NCBI GenBank assembly: GCA_963665705.1
Contig: OY762448.1
Location: forward strand, 1,054,001 to 1,118,000
Direction of reading: 5' to 3'
Length of the DNA stretch: 64,000 nt
From: Saccharicrinis sp963665705
GTDB lineage: Bacteria > Bacteroidota > Bacteroidia > Bacteroidales > Marinilabiliaceae
The number at the start of each line of letters is the position of its first letter. The stretch's first letter is position 1. Shown here piece by piece: positions 17,019 to 25,904 of the stretch. The notes under the pieces were generated by a model. It saw only the letters and a program-made list of their open reading frames with translations, searched no databases and was not told the origin of the DNA. The translations under genes and the position numbers were made by a program.

Positions 17019-17056
17019 CAAACAGAACAGACCAGAACGGATAAAATAATATAACT

Positions 17057-18538
17057 ATGCAACTAATAGGATTTGATATTGGAAGTTCATCAGTAAAGGT
17101 TTCAGTACTTGATGTAGAAAAAGGAATAACAGTTTCTTCGGCTCAATATCCGGAAACAGAAATGACTATTGTAGCCAGCCAACCAGGTTGGGCAGAGCAA
17201 GATCCTGAATTATGGTATCAAAATCTAAAGAAAGCCTGTAATCAAGCACTTTCATCACCAGAAGTCAAAAAAGATCAGATAAAAGCAATTGGTATTTCGT
17301 ATCAAATGCATGGATTAGTTATTGTTGATGAAAAAGGTGAAGTATTACGTCCCTCAATTATTTGGTGTGATAGTAGAGCCGCTGAGATTGGAAATAAAGC
17401 GTTTGCTGAAATTGGTGAAGATTGGTGTTTAAAGAACCTATTGAATTCTCCTGGAAACTTTACTGCATCAAAATTAAGGTGGGTTAAAGAAAACGAACCT
17501 GAGTTATATAGCCGTATTCATAAAATTATGTTGCCGGGAGATTATATTGCTTACAGACTAACTGGACAAATAATGACTACAGCTTCTGGTTTATCAGAAG
17601 GTATTTTTTGGGAATTTCCTAAAGATGGCGTTTCAGATAAATTGATGGAATATTACGGTTTTGAATCATCAATGATCCCTGAAGTGAAAACATCATTTTC
17701 TGATCAGGGAACTTTAATCGATCAAATCGCTGAAGAATTTGGATTACCTAAAGGCGTAAAAGTAACTTACAGAGCAGGTGATCAACCTAATAATGCCTTT
17801 TCATTAAATGTGTTGAATCCGGGAGAAGTTGCGGCTACAGGTGGAACTTCGGGTGTTGTATATGGTGTTACAGATAATAATGTATATGATGATGATTCTA
17901 GAGTAAATGCATTTGCTCACGTAAATCACCAAATGCCAACTTCTAGTTTAGGTGTGTTGTTATGCATCAACGGAACTGGAATTTTAAATTCCTGGATGAA
18001 TAAAAATCTGGGCAAAAAAGAAGTTAGTTATCCAGAAATGAATGAATTAGCTACTAAGGTGCCTATTGGTTCTGATGGATTAACAATTCTTCCATTCGGT
18101 AACGGATCAGAACGAATTCTTAAGAATGTGGATTACGGTTCACAAATCAATCATTTGAATTTTAATATTCATACTCCTGCCCACTTTTATCGTGCATCAC
18201 AAGAAGGAATTGCATTCTCATTCAAATATGGAATGGATATTATGGGAGAAATGGGGATAGAAACAAATGTTATCCGTGCAGGAAAAGCAAATATGTTTTT
18301 AAGTGACTTATTTAAGGATACCTTATCAAATGTTTCTGGTGCTACAATTGAATTGTATAATACCGATGGAGCTGCCGGTGCTGCAAGAGGTGCTGGTATA
18401 GGAGCAAATGTGTATGCATCCTTTGAAGAGGCATTTGGAGGATTAAAGAAAGTTGGTCAAACAGAACCGACAACTTCAGATGTTGAGGCAACTCAAGAAG
18501 CCTATGAAAAATGGAAAACAGCGTTAAATAAATTATAA
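17057..18538 (+). CDS. xylB: Xylulokinase
   Basis: FGGY-family carbohydrate kinase, 493 residues, which phosphorylates D-xylulose to xylulose-5-phosphate for the pentose phosphate pathway. The N-terminal phosphate-binding strand is GFDIGSSSVKVSVLD (about 4-18). IGISYQMHGLV near 82-92 and IIWCDSRA near 105-112 are typical of xylulokinases. The C-terminal domain has AGDQPNNAFSLNVL with the catalytic Asp and GGTSGVVYG. It stands 32 bp before xylA; the order xylB-xylA is the reverse of that in E. coli. Confidence 0.95.
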   Translation: MQLIGFDIGSSSVKVSVLDVEKGITVSSAQYPETEMTIVASQPGWAEQDPELWYQNLKKACNQALSSPEVKKDQIKAIGISYQMHGLVIVDEKGEVLRPSIIWCDSRAAEIGNKAFAEIGEDWCLKNLLNSPGNFTASKLRWVKENEPELYSRIHKIMLPGDYIAYRLTGQIMTTASGLSEGIFWEFPKDGVSDKLMEYYGFESSMIPEVKTSFSDQGTLIDQIAEEFGLPKGVKVTYRAGDQPNNAFSLNVLNPGEVAATGGTSGVVYGVTDNNVYDDDSRVNAFAHVNHQMPTSSLGVLLCINGTGILNSWMNKNLGKKEVSYPEMNELATKVPIGSDGLTILPFGNGSERILKNVDYGSQINHLNFNIHTPAHFYRASQEGIAFSFKYGMDIMGEMGIETNVIRAGKANMFLSDLFKDTLSNVSGATIELYNTDGAAGAARGAGIGANVYASFEEAFGGLKKVGQTEPTTSDVEATQEAYEKWKTALNKL

Positions 18539-18570
18539 AATATTAAACATAATTCTTTAAAATTAATATC

Positions 18571-19896
18571 ATGGATGTTTTAATTGGTAATAAGGAATAC
18601 TTTAAAGGTATTGACAAAATTAAATTTGAAGGGCCGGATTCAAAAAACCCTTTAGCTTTTAAATGGTATGATGAGAACAGAGTAGTGGCTGGAAAAACCA
18701 TGAAAGAGCATTTAAGGTTTGCTATTGCATACTGGCATACATTCTGTGGTGGAGGTGGTGATCCATTTGGTGCTGCAACACAAAAATTTGCTTGGGATGT
18801 AGCTTCTAGTGAAATGGATGCAGCTAAACAAAAAATGGATGCAGCCTTTGAATTTATTACAAAATTAGGTGTTCCTCATTACTGTTGGCACGACACAGAC
18901 CTTGTAGGGGGTGGATCTGTGTTAGATATTGAAAAGAAATTAGTTCAGATTGTTGATGTTGCTAAAGAAAAGCAAGCTGCTTCAGGTGTAAAATTACTTT
19001 GGGGTACAGCTAACGTTTTCTCAGATCCAAGATATATGAACGGAGCAGCTACAAACCCAGATTTTAATGTGGTTGCTAATGCTGGTGTTCAGATTAAAAA
19101 TGCTATTGATGCGACTATCGCTCTTGGTGGTACAGGATATGTATTCTGGGGAGGACGTGAAGGATATATGAGTCTTCATAATACAAAAATGATCGATGAG
19201 TTAGATCACTTAGCTCAAATGTTGACAATGGCTCGTGATTATGCACGTAAGCAAGGATTTACAGGAACATTCTTTATTGAGCCTAAACCAATGGAACCAA
19301 GTAAGCATCAATATGATTTTGATGCACATACTGTTATTGGTTTCTTAAGAAATTATGGTTTAGATAAAGATTTCAAATTAAATATTGAGGTAAACCATGC
19401 TACATTAGCTCAACATACTATGGAGCACGAATTAAGAGTTGCTGCTGATAATGGTATGTTAGGATCTATGGATGCAAACAAAGGTGATTACCAAAATGGA
19501 TGGGATACAGATGAATTCCCAACTAATATTACAGAAACAACAGCGGCTATGTTAGAGGTTCTTCAAGCTGGAGGATTTACTGATGGAGGTATCAATTTTG
19601 ATGCTAAAATTCGTCGTAACTCTACAGATATGGACGATGTATTTATTGCTCATATTGGTGGTATGGATGTGTTTGCACGTGCTCTTGTTATTGCTGATAG
19701 AATAACTACAGAATCAGATTACTTTAAAATGAGAAATGCTCGTTATGCATCATTTGATTCTGGAAAAGGTGCTGATTTTGCTTCTGGAAAATTAACATTA
19801 GAAGATTTATATAAAATTGGTAAAGAAGCTGGAGAACCAAATCCAATAAGTGGAAAGCAAGAATTATTTGAGCAAATACTTAACTGGTATTTGTAA
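18571..19896 (+). CDS. xylA: Xylose isomerase
   Basis: Converts D-xylose to D-xylulose; 441 residues, the long (class II) form. His107 and Asp110 in CWHDTD form the catalytic dyad. Metal ligands are in place: Glu237 and Lys239 in IEPKP, Glu273 and His276 in NIEVNHA, Asp301 in SMDANKGD, Asp312/Asp314 in GWDTDEF, Asp344 in NFDAKIRR. All key residues are present. Co-transcribed with xylB; a hairpin follows the stop. Confidence 0.98.
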   Translation: MDVLIGNKEYFKGIDKIKFEGPDSKNPLAFKWYDENRVVAGKTMKEHLRFAIAYWHTFCGGGGDPFGAATQKFAWDVASSEMDAAKQKMDAAFEFITKLGVPHYCWHDTDLVGGGSVLDIEKKLVQIVDVAKEKQAASGVKLLWGTANVFSDPRYMNGAATNPDFNVVANAGVQIKNAIDATIALGGTGYVFWGGREGYMSLHNTKMIDELDHLAQMLTMARDYARKQGFTGTFFIEPKPMEPSKHQYDFDAHTVIGFLRNYGLDKDFKLNIEVNHATLAQHTMEHELRVAADNGMLGSMDANKGDYQNGWDTDEFPTNITETTAAMLEVLQAGGFTDGGINFDAKIRRNSTDMDDVFIAHIGGMDVFARALVIADRITTESDYFKMRNARYASFDSGKGADFASGKLTLEDLYKIGKEAGEPNPISGKQELFEQILNWYL

Positions 19897-19917
19897 AATT
19901 ATTTTTTAAGACAAGAT

Positions 19918-19958
19918 TCCCTGACGTTTTCCCTGACGTCGGGGATATTTTCTTTTTT
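19918..19958 (+). terminator. Terminator or processing hairpin after xylA
   Basis: TCCCTGACG (19918-19926) pairs with CGTCGGGGA (19937-19945) in a 9-bp stem with one G-U pair, followed by TATTTTCTTTTTT. The loop side holds a second CCCTGACG, so an alternative shorter hairpin is possible. It may limit read-through to the symporter gene 90 bp further on. Confidence 0.75.
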
Positions 19959-20047
19959 ACCTAAATCATAAAATACTTCATCTTTAATTAATCTCACCTA
20001 AACAAATCACTTTACCTTGTTATACTATTATTTCTAAAATTTCACCT

Positions 20048-21427
20048 ATGAAAGAAGGACATAAACTAGCCTATATCATTCTTTTAACACTAGCTGCTAC
20101 CCTTGGTGGCTTGTTGTTTGGATACGATACGGCAGTAATTTCAGGAGCAGAAAAATCCATTCAATCGTTTTTAATAAATGGATTAGATCTAAGCTCTTTT
20201 GCCCATGGTGCCACTGTTTCAAGTGCACTAATTGGATGTATTATTGGAGGAGCTATATCAGGACTATTGGCCGCTAAGTATGGTCGTAGAATATCATTAA
20301 TAATTGCAGCAGTTTTATTTTTTATCTCTGCTTTAGGGTCAGGACAACCTGAATTTTTATTTTTTGAAAAAGGAAAAGTCACTATGGGGCTTTTATATAT
20401 GTTTAATTTTTACCGTGTCATTGGAGGTATTGGTGTAGGATTGGCATCGGCGATTAGTCCTATGTATATTAGTGAAATAGCACCAGCACATCTTAGAGGA
20501 CGCCTTATTTCGTTTAACCAATTTGCCATTATTTTTGGTATGTTGGTTGTTTATTTTGTTAACTGGTCTATTGCAAAAGGGCAAACTATTGAATGGATCA
20601 ACAATATTGGTTGGCGTTATATGTTTATGTCAGAAGCAATCCCAGCAGGATTATTTGGTGTATTACTAATATTTGTTCCTGAAACTCCGCGTTATCTGGC
20701 TATGCAAGGATTTGATGCTAAAGCATTAACAATACTAGAAAAAATTAACAACGTTGATGTTGCAAAAAATATTTTAAAAGAGATTAAAGGTACAGTTCAA
20801 AAGAATTCATCCGCACTATTTACATATGGAAAACTTGTTATTATAATAGGTGTTTTGCTGTCTGTTTTTCAGCAGTTTGTAGGGATTAATGTGGCGTTGT
20901 ATTACGCACCTCGTATTTTTGAGAGTATGGGTGCTGCTAAAGATGCCTCAATGCTTCAAACCATTGTTATGGGATTGGTAAATGTTGTATTTACTGTTGT
21001 AGCTATCTTAACGGTTGACCGTTGGGGACGAAAACCGTTATTAATTACAGGTTCAATAGGGATGGCTATTGGTATGGTTGCCATTGGTATGTTGTCATTC
21101 TTTAAAGTAATTGGGATAAGTACTTTAGTGTTTATTATTATTTATACCGCATCATTTATGATGAGTTGGGGACCTATTTGTTGGGTTCTTATTGGAGAGA
21201 TTTTTCCTAATAAAATTAGAGGGAAGGCAATTGCAATTGCAGTGGCTGCTCAGTGGGCTGCCAATTATTTTATTTCATCAACCTATCCGGCAATGATGGA
21301 ATTTAGTGGTGGCGTTACTTATATGTTTTATGGTATTATGAGTATTTTATCAGCAATTTTCGTTTGGAAAATGGTACCGGAAACAAAAGGAAAGTCCTTA
21401 GAAGAAATGGATAGTCTTTGGAAATAA
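20048..21427 (+). CDS. xylE: Sugar:proton symporter, XylE-type MFS transporter
   Basis: Inner-membrane uptake transporter of 459 residues with twelve predicted helices. Sugar-porter signatures are present: GGLLFGYDTAVISG at helix 1, KYGRRISL in loop 2-3, VPETPRYL after helix 6, QQFVGINVALYYAP in helix 7, DRWGRKPLL in loop 8-9, and VPETKGKSLEEM at the C-terminus. Position after xylBA makes xylose the likely substrate, although glucose or arabinose cannot be excluded. Confidence 0.92.
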   Translation: MKEGHKLAYIILLTLAATLGGLLFGYDTAVISGAEKSIQSFLINGLDLSSFAHGATVSSALIGCIIGGAISGLLAAKYGRRISLIIAAVLFFISALGSGQPEFLFFEKGKVTMGLLYMFNFYRVIGGIGVGLASAISPMYISEIAPAHLRGRLISFNQFAIIFGMLVVYFVNWSIAKGQTIEWINNIGWRYMFMSEAIPAGLFGVLLIFVPETPRYLAMQGFDAKALTILEKINNVDVAKNILKEIKGTVQKNSSALFTYGKLVIIIGVLLSVFQQFVGINVALYYAPRIFESMGAAKDASMLQTIVMGLVNVVFTVVAILTVDRWGRKPLLITGSIGMAIGMVAIGMLSFFKVIGISTLVFIIIYTASFMMSWGPICWVLIGEIFPNKIRGKAIAIAVAAQWAANYFISSTYPAMMEFSGGVTYMFYGIMSILSAIFVWKMVPETKGKSLEEMDSLWK

Positions 21428-21474
21428 ATCATTGACTTTTAAAAGATATAAAAAGAAGTTGCTTTTTACCCCTG

Positions 21475-21517
21475 AAGGTAAGTTGATTGGTATTATTCAA
21501 TTGGCTTACCTTTTTTT
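21475..21517 (+). terminator. Terminator after the symporter gene
   Basis: AAGGTAAG (21475-21482) pairs with CTTACCTT (21505-21512), extended inwards by a G-U containing stem, and is followed by TTTTT. Confidence 0.85.
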
Positions 21518-21549
21518 GTTTTATAGACCAGCTTTTTTTTATACATTTG
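21515..21549 (+). promoter_or_regulatory. Possible promoter of the ROK kinase gene
   Basis: TACATTTG at 21542-21549 fits the -7 box; TTTG at 21515-21518 is 23 bp upstream, a little far. The ATG is at 21603, leaving a leader of about 45 nt. Confidence 0.45.
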
Positions 21550-21602
21550 GCATGCCTGTGCTTAATATTTAATTAAGATGTAAAACCAGTAAAATAAGTA
21601 AA

Positions 21603-22571
21603 ATGAAAAAAGTATCAGTTGGAGTTGATATAGGTGGGACTAATACAGCTATTGGAGTTGTTGACGAAGCTGGAAAAGTAATTGCCAAAGACTCTATTCC
21701 TACACCAGATCATGGTGATATTGAAAAGTATATGGATGATTTATCTGCTGCAATTCGTAAGTTGTTAAATTCTGCAGATGAAATATTCACAGTATTGGGA
21801 ATCGGAGTTGGAGCTCCAAACGGAAATTATTACCAGGGAACTATCGAATATGCTCCTAATTTATCTTTTAAAGGAGTAGTTCCTGTTGTGGAGTTACTTA
21901 AAAAGAGATTTCCAGAATTGGATTACCTTGCATTAACAAATGATGCAAATGCTGCCGCTATTGGAGAAATGATTTATGGTGGAGCTAAAGGTATGAAGAA
22001 TTTTGTGATGTATACCTTAGGTACAGGTGTTGGTAGTGGTTTAGTTGTAAATGGCGACTTGGTGTACGGGCATGATGGTTTTGCTGGAGAGTGCGGGCAT
22101 ACAACATTAATTCCTGACGGAAGAATTTGTGGATGTGGCTCTAAAGGTCACTTAGAAGCTTATTGTTCTGCACCAGGCATGAAAAGAACAGCATTTGAAC
22201 TAATGGCTAAATATAATGCTAATGATAGTTTATTAGCAACAAAATCATTTAAAGAGCTAGATTCAAAAGCAATTTTTGATGCTGCTGAGCAGGGTGATAA
22301 AGTTGCCTTAGAAGTTTTTGAACTAACAGGAAAGTATTTAGGACAAGGATTGGCTGATACTGTTCATCATTTAAGTCCTGAAGCTATTTTCTTATTTGGA
22401 GGACCTACTGCGGCTGGAGATTATATCTTTAAACCAACTAAAGAAAGTATGGAAAAACATTTATTACCAATCTTTAAGGATAAAATTGCAATTCTTCCTT
22501 CTGAATTAGATTGTGGTGATGCAGCTATTGTTGGTGCAAGTGCACTTGTGTACAAAGAAATGGAAAAGTAA
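21603..22571 (+). CDS. ROK-family sugar kinase, probable glucokinase
   Basis: Cytosolic hexose kinase of 322 residues. The ATP-binding strand is GVDIGGTNTAIGVV (7-20), catalytic Asp114 lies in LTNDANAAA, and the second phosphate loop is TLGTGVGSGLVVNG. The ROK zinc motif normally CGCGxxGCxE reads CGCGSKGHLE, with His183 in place of the third Cys; His166 (AGECGHTTL) is the fourth ligand. Glucokinase is the usual role of this subgroup in Bacteroidota. Separate promoter and terminator, so functionally but not transcriptionally tied to the xylose genes. Confidence 0.88.
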   Translation: MKKVSVGVDIGGTNTAIGVVDEAGKVIAKDSIPTPDHGDIEKYMDDLSAAIRKLLNSADEIFTVLGIGVGAPNGNYYQGTIEYAPNLSFKGVVPVVELLKKRFPELDYLALTNDANAAAIGEMIYGGAKGMKNFVMYTLGTGVGSGLVVNGDLVYGHDGFAGECGHTTLIPDGRICGCGSKGHLEAYCSAPGMKRTAFELMAKYNANDSLLATKSFKELDSKAIFDAAEQGDKVALEVFELTGKYLGQGLADTVHHLSPEAIFLFGGPTAAGDYIFKPTKESMEKHLLPIFKDKIAILPSELDCGDAAIVGASALVYKEMEK

Positions 22572-22598
22572 GATTAATATTTACTTTATATATAAATG

Positions 22599-22628
22599 AA
22601 AAGGAACTCGTAGAGTTCCTTTTTTATT
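22599..22628. terminator. Bidirectional terminator between ROK kinase and uvrB
   Basis: AAAAGGAACTC/GAGTTCCTTTT (22599-22609 and 22613-22623) with a GTA loop, A run before and T run after. It overlaps the uvrB stop codon. Confidence 0.9.
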
Positions 22629-24630
22629 GATCCGTTTTCTTAAGTAATTCTTGTAATTTAAACATCTCATCCCGGAATTGAGCTGCAGAAATAAAATCAA
22701 GTTCTTTTGATGCTTTCTGCATGGCTTTTTTTGTCTTTTCAATCGCTTTTTCAAGTGCAGGTTTATTCATATATTCTATTACTGGATCAGCAGCGTATTC
22801 AACTGTGTCCGGTTCAATATATGCATTCTCTTCGATACCTTTTCCTAGTACATTGGTTTGTTTCTTTGTAATCTGCTGAGGAGTAATGCCATGATCGGCA
22901 TTGTATTTCAATTGTTTTTCTCTTCTGTGATTAGTAGAGTCAATTGTTTTTTGCATGGATTTTGTGATTGTGTCAGCATACATAATTACAAAACCATTTA
23001 GGTTTCTCGCTGCTCTTCCTGCTGTTTGAGTAAGTGATCGTTCGGATCTAAGAAATCCCTCTTTGTCAGCATCTAATATGGCAACTAAGGAAACTTCCGG
23101 TAAGTCAAGTCCCTCACGTAGCAGGTTTACACCAATTAATACGTCAAAAATGCCTTTTCTAAGATTTTCCATTATTTCTACTCGAGTCAGGGTATCAACA
23201 TCAGAGTGGATATATTCACATTTAATATTGAGCTTTTTTAGGTAAGTAGATAGTTCTTCTGCCATCCTTTTGGTCAAGGTAGTAACTAAAACTCTTTCTC
23301 GTTTTTCAATTCTAATCCTAATCTCTTCAAGCAAATTATCAATTTGGTTCAAACTTGGCCTTACCTCTATTATGGGGTCAAGAAGCCCGGTTGGCCTGAT
23401 AACTTGTTCTACAATAACACCCTCGCTTTTTTCTATTTCATAATCAGCTGGAGTAGCACTAACATATATGGCAGAGTTTACAATATCTTCAAATTCCTCA
23501 AAACGCAATGGTCTGTTATCCATTGCAGCCGGAAGTCTGAATCCATGTTCAACCAGTGTTTCTTTTCTTGATTTGTCGCCACCGTACATCGCTCTAATTT
23601 GTGGAATAGTAACGTGGCTTTCATCAATTACCATTAAAAAATCATCAGGGAAGTAATCTAATAAGCAGAACGGTCTTGTGCCTTTTTCTCTTCCATCAAA
23701 ATATCTGGAATAGTTTTCAATACCAGGACAATAACCTAATTCTCTAATCATTTCTAAATCGTAGGTAACTCTTTCTTCAATCCTTTTAGCCTCATGATGT
23801 TTACCTATATCTTTTAAATAGGTAATCTGTTCAACTAAATCATCTTGAATCATTCTAATGGCTAATTGAGTTCGTTCTTTTGTTGTCACAAAAAGGTTAG
23901 CGGGGTATATGAGTATACTCTCTCTACTGGTTAAAGTCGTACCATTAATAGGGTCAAAAATTGAAATTTCTTCAATTTCATCACCCCAAAAGCCAATTCT
24001 ATAGGCATCATCAGCATAGGCCGGAAATATTTCCACATTGTCTCCTTTTACTCTAAAATTTCCCCTGTTAAACTCCACTTCATTTCTAGAGTATAGACTG
24101 TCAACTAATTGTCGCAATAGCTGGTTACGTCCAATTTGTTGTCCTACTTCTAGATGAGTTACATTAGCATGAAAATCTTCAGGGTTTCCAATACCGTATA
24201 AACAAGAAACAGAAGATACAACAATCACGTCTCTTCGTCCGGATAAAAGGGTGGAGCTTGCGCTTAATCTTAATTTTTCTATCTCATCATTGATAGAAAG
24301 GTCTTTTTCAATGTATGTATCTGTTACAGGTAAGTATGCTTCAGGTTGGTAATAGTCGTAATAGGAAACAAAGTATTCAACTGCATTTTCCGGAAAAAAA
24401 TTTTTAAACTCTCCATACAATTGGGCAGCTAATGTTTTGTTATGACTAAGTACTAATGTTGGTCTCTGAATTTTTTCAATAACATTGGCAATAGTAAATG
24501 TTTTTCCCGAACCCGTTACTCCTAGTAAAGTTTGATAGGGTGTATCATTTTCAATTCCATTTGCCAATTGTTTGATGGCTATAGGTTGATCTCCAGTAGG
24601 TTTATAATCAGACGTAATCTTAAAATCCAT
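22624..24630 (-). CDS. uvrB: Excinuclease ABC subunit B
   Basis: Nucleotide excision repair helicase-like subunit, 668 residues, that loads damaged DNA for UvrC. Walker A is GVTGSGKT (37-44), the beta-hairpin has VSYYDYYQPEAYLP (about 90-105), and the helicase motifs include VIDESHVT and LLREGLDLPEV and the motif VI region QTAGRAARN. The C-terminal UVR domain (about 625-665, KAMQKASKELDFISAAQFRDE) binds UvrC. All domains are present at normal length. Single-gene unit. Confidence 0.98.
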   Translation of the reverse strand: MDFKITSDYKPTGDQPIAIKQLANGIENDTPYQTLLGVTGSGKTFTIANVIEKIQRPTLVLSHNKTLAAQLYGEFKNFFPENAVEYFVSYYDYYQPEAYLPVTDTYIEKDLSINDEIEKLRLSASSTLLSGRRDVIVVSSVSCLYGIGNPEDFHANVTHLEVGQQIGRNQLLRQLVDSLYSRNEVEFNRGNFRVKGDNVEIFPAYADDAYRIGFWGDEIEEISIFDPINGTTLTSRESILIYPANLFVTTKERTQLAIRMIQDDLVEQITYLKDIGKHHEAKRIEERVTYDLEMIRELGYCPGIENYSRYFDGREKGTRPFCLLDYFPDDFLMVIDESHVTIPQIRAMYGGDKSRKETLVEHGFRLPAAMDNRPLRFEEFEDIVNSAIYVSATPADYEIEKSEGVIVEQVIRPTGLLDPIIEVRPSLNQIDNLLEEIRIRIEKRERVLVTTLTKRMAEELSTYLKKLNIKCEYIHSDVDTLTRVEIMENLRKGIFDVLIGVNLLREGLDLPEVSLVAILDADKEGFLRSERSLTQTAGRAARNLNGFVIMYADTITKSMQKTIDSTNHRREKQLKYNADHGITPQQITKKQTNVLGKGIEENAYIEPDTVEYAADPVIEYMNKPALEKAIEKTKKAMQKASKELDFISAAQFRDEMFKLQELLKKTDQ

Positions 24631-24710
24631 ATCAGAAACTTTTAAAAGTGAATGGCTAGTATCGGTATGTTATAAGCAAACTGATAAATATAGAATTATT
24701 AAAACAAAAA

Positions 24711-24735
24711 AAAGGCTCTTTAATAAAGAGCCTTT
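24711..24735 (-). terminator. Terminator of the outer-membrane protein gene
   Basis: AAAGGCTCTT/AAGAGCCTTT (24711-24720, 24726-24735) with a T run on the minus strand (A run at 24701-24713). Confidence 0.88.
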
Positions 24736-24754
24736 ATATATTTTGCAGTAAATG

Positions 24755-25579
24755 TTATCTTCTATATCTTTTTGAACTTCTTTTTGATGGTCGTCTGATA
24801 CTTTTAGCTGATGATTTATAAAGACTTCGTGTTCGTAAATATGCCTTTCTGTTATACTTTGGAGAGTTTTTCCATTTAGAATCACTAAATAGATAACTAA
24901 TACCAATTGTACCTACATAAAAGAAGTCATTACCATCAGTTTGGACTTCTGTTCCATCTGCCATATACCAAACGTCATGCCCATCTACTCTGTCATTAAA
25001 AGAAAAGGATCCTAAAAATTCAGCATTGATACTAATTCTGTTATTATAAAAAATACTCACACCTCCACCCATTGAAATTGTTGGAGCCATTTCACTGACT
25101 TCTCGCCAAACTGATCCTTCCGGGTTTCCACTTCCATTTCCCCAATATTCTGTTGCCGAAAACTGCATTACTCCAAATTGACCAATAACATATGGATTAA
25201 CTCTTCTTTGTTTAAATAATCCATAAGCCAAATCTAAAGGTCTGAAGGTAGCTCCAACGTTAAAATGAATGTATGAATTATCAAATGTGGCATAAGCTTT
25301 ATCACTATTAGGTAGTAATTGAGTTCCTTGCATCGAACCATAATTCACGTCAAGTCTAGCGTTTAAATAGGAACTTAATTCTTTTTCAGCAGCAACACCT
25401 AAAGTGTATTTAGTTCTTTTTTCTGAGACTAAATCACCATAGAACATATTAAAACCAACCTTAGGTTGTATTCTAAGCCCTTCAAGAAACTGTTTTCTTT
25501 TATAATATTGACCAAAAGAAGAAACAGTTATTAAAAATATAATGCTAGCAAAAAGTGCCTTTTTAAGGTATTGTTGCAT
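24755..25579 (-). CDS. Outer-membrane beta-barrel protein with a basic C-terminal tail
   Basis: Exported protein of 274 residues; signal peptide 1-23 (ending SSFGQ). Residues 35-245 show alternating strands of a small porin-like barrel (VGFNMFYGDLVSE, ARLDVNYGSM, YIHFNVGATFRPLD, YVIGQFGVMQFSA, MGGGVSIFYNNRISINAEFLG, FYVGTIGISYLF). After the last strand there is a tail of about 30 residues rich in Arg, Lys and Ser (RRPSKRSSKRYRR), which is uncommon. Function unknown. Confidence 0.75.
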   Translation of the reverse strand: MQQYLKKALFASIIFLITVSSFGQYYKRKQFLEGLRIQPKVGFNMFYGDLVSEKRTKYTLGVAAEKELSSYLNARLDVNYGSMQGTQLLPNSDKAYATFDNSYIHFNVGATFRPLDLAYGLFKQRRVNPYVIGQFGVMQFSATEYWGNGSGNPEGSVWREVSEMAPTISMGGGVSIFYNNRISINAEFLGSFSFNDRVDGHDVWYMADGTEVQTDGNDFFYVGTIGISYLFSDSKWKNSPKYNRKAYLRTRSLYKSSAKSIRRPSKRSSKRYRR

Positions 25580-25904
25580 TTAGATTAGTTTATTGAACAA
25601 ATTTTCTACGTATAAAAATGATAAAAAGTTTGGAATAAATAAACTATTTCTGCAATTATATTAATGACACTTAACCTAAATAAGTATATTTTATAAGTGT
25701 GCAAATAATATTCTTACTGAATAATTTAATCTATTATTCTTTTTATCATTGAATATTAAACAAAATAATTAATGAATAATTATATCGTATGCAAAAATAG
25801 AATTTAATATCTTTTTGCAGCTTATAATTATTATATTTTTTGATATTATTTCATTAATCTTCAAAATTTTCAGGGCAACGTATCTTTTTTTTACTTGAAA
25901 AGTA
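25580..25904. other. AT-rich intergenic region, nothing recognised
   Basis: 325 bp between the outer-membrane protein gene and the acyl-CoA synthetase gene, very AT-rich. No gene, clear hairpin or complete promoter consensus could be identified. Confidence 0.6.
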
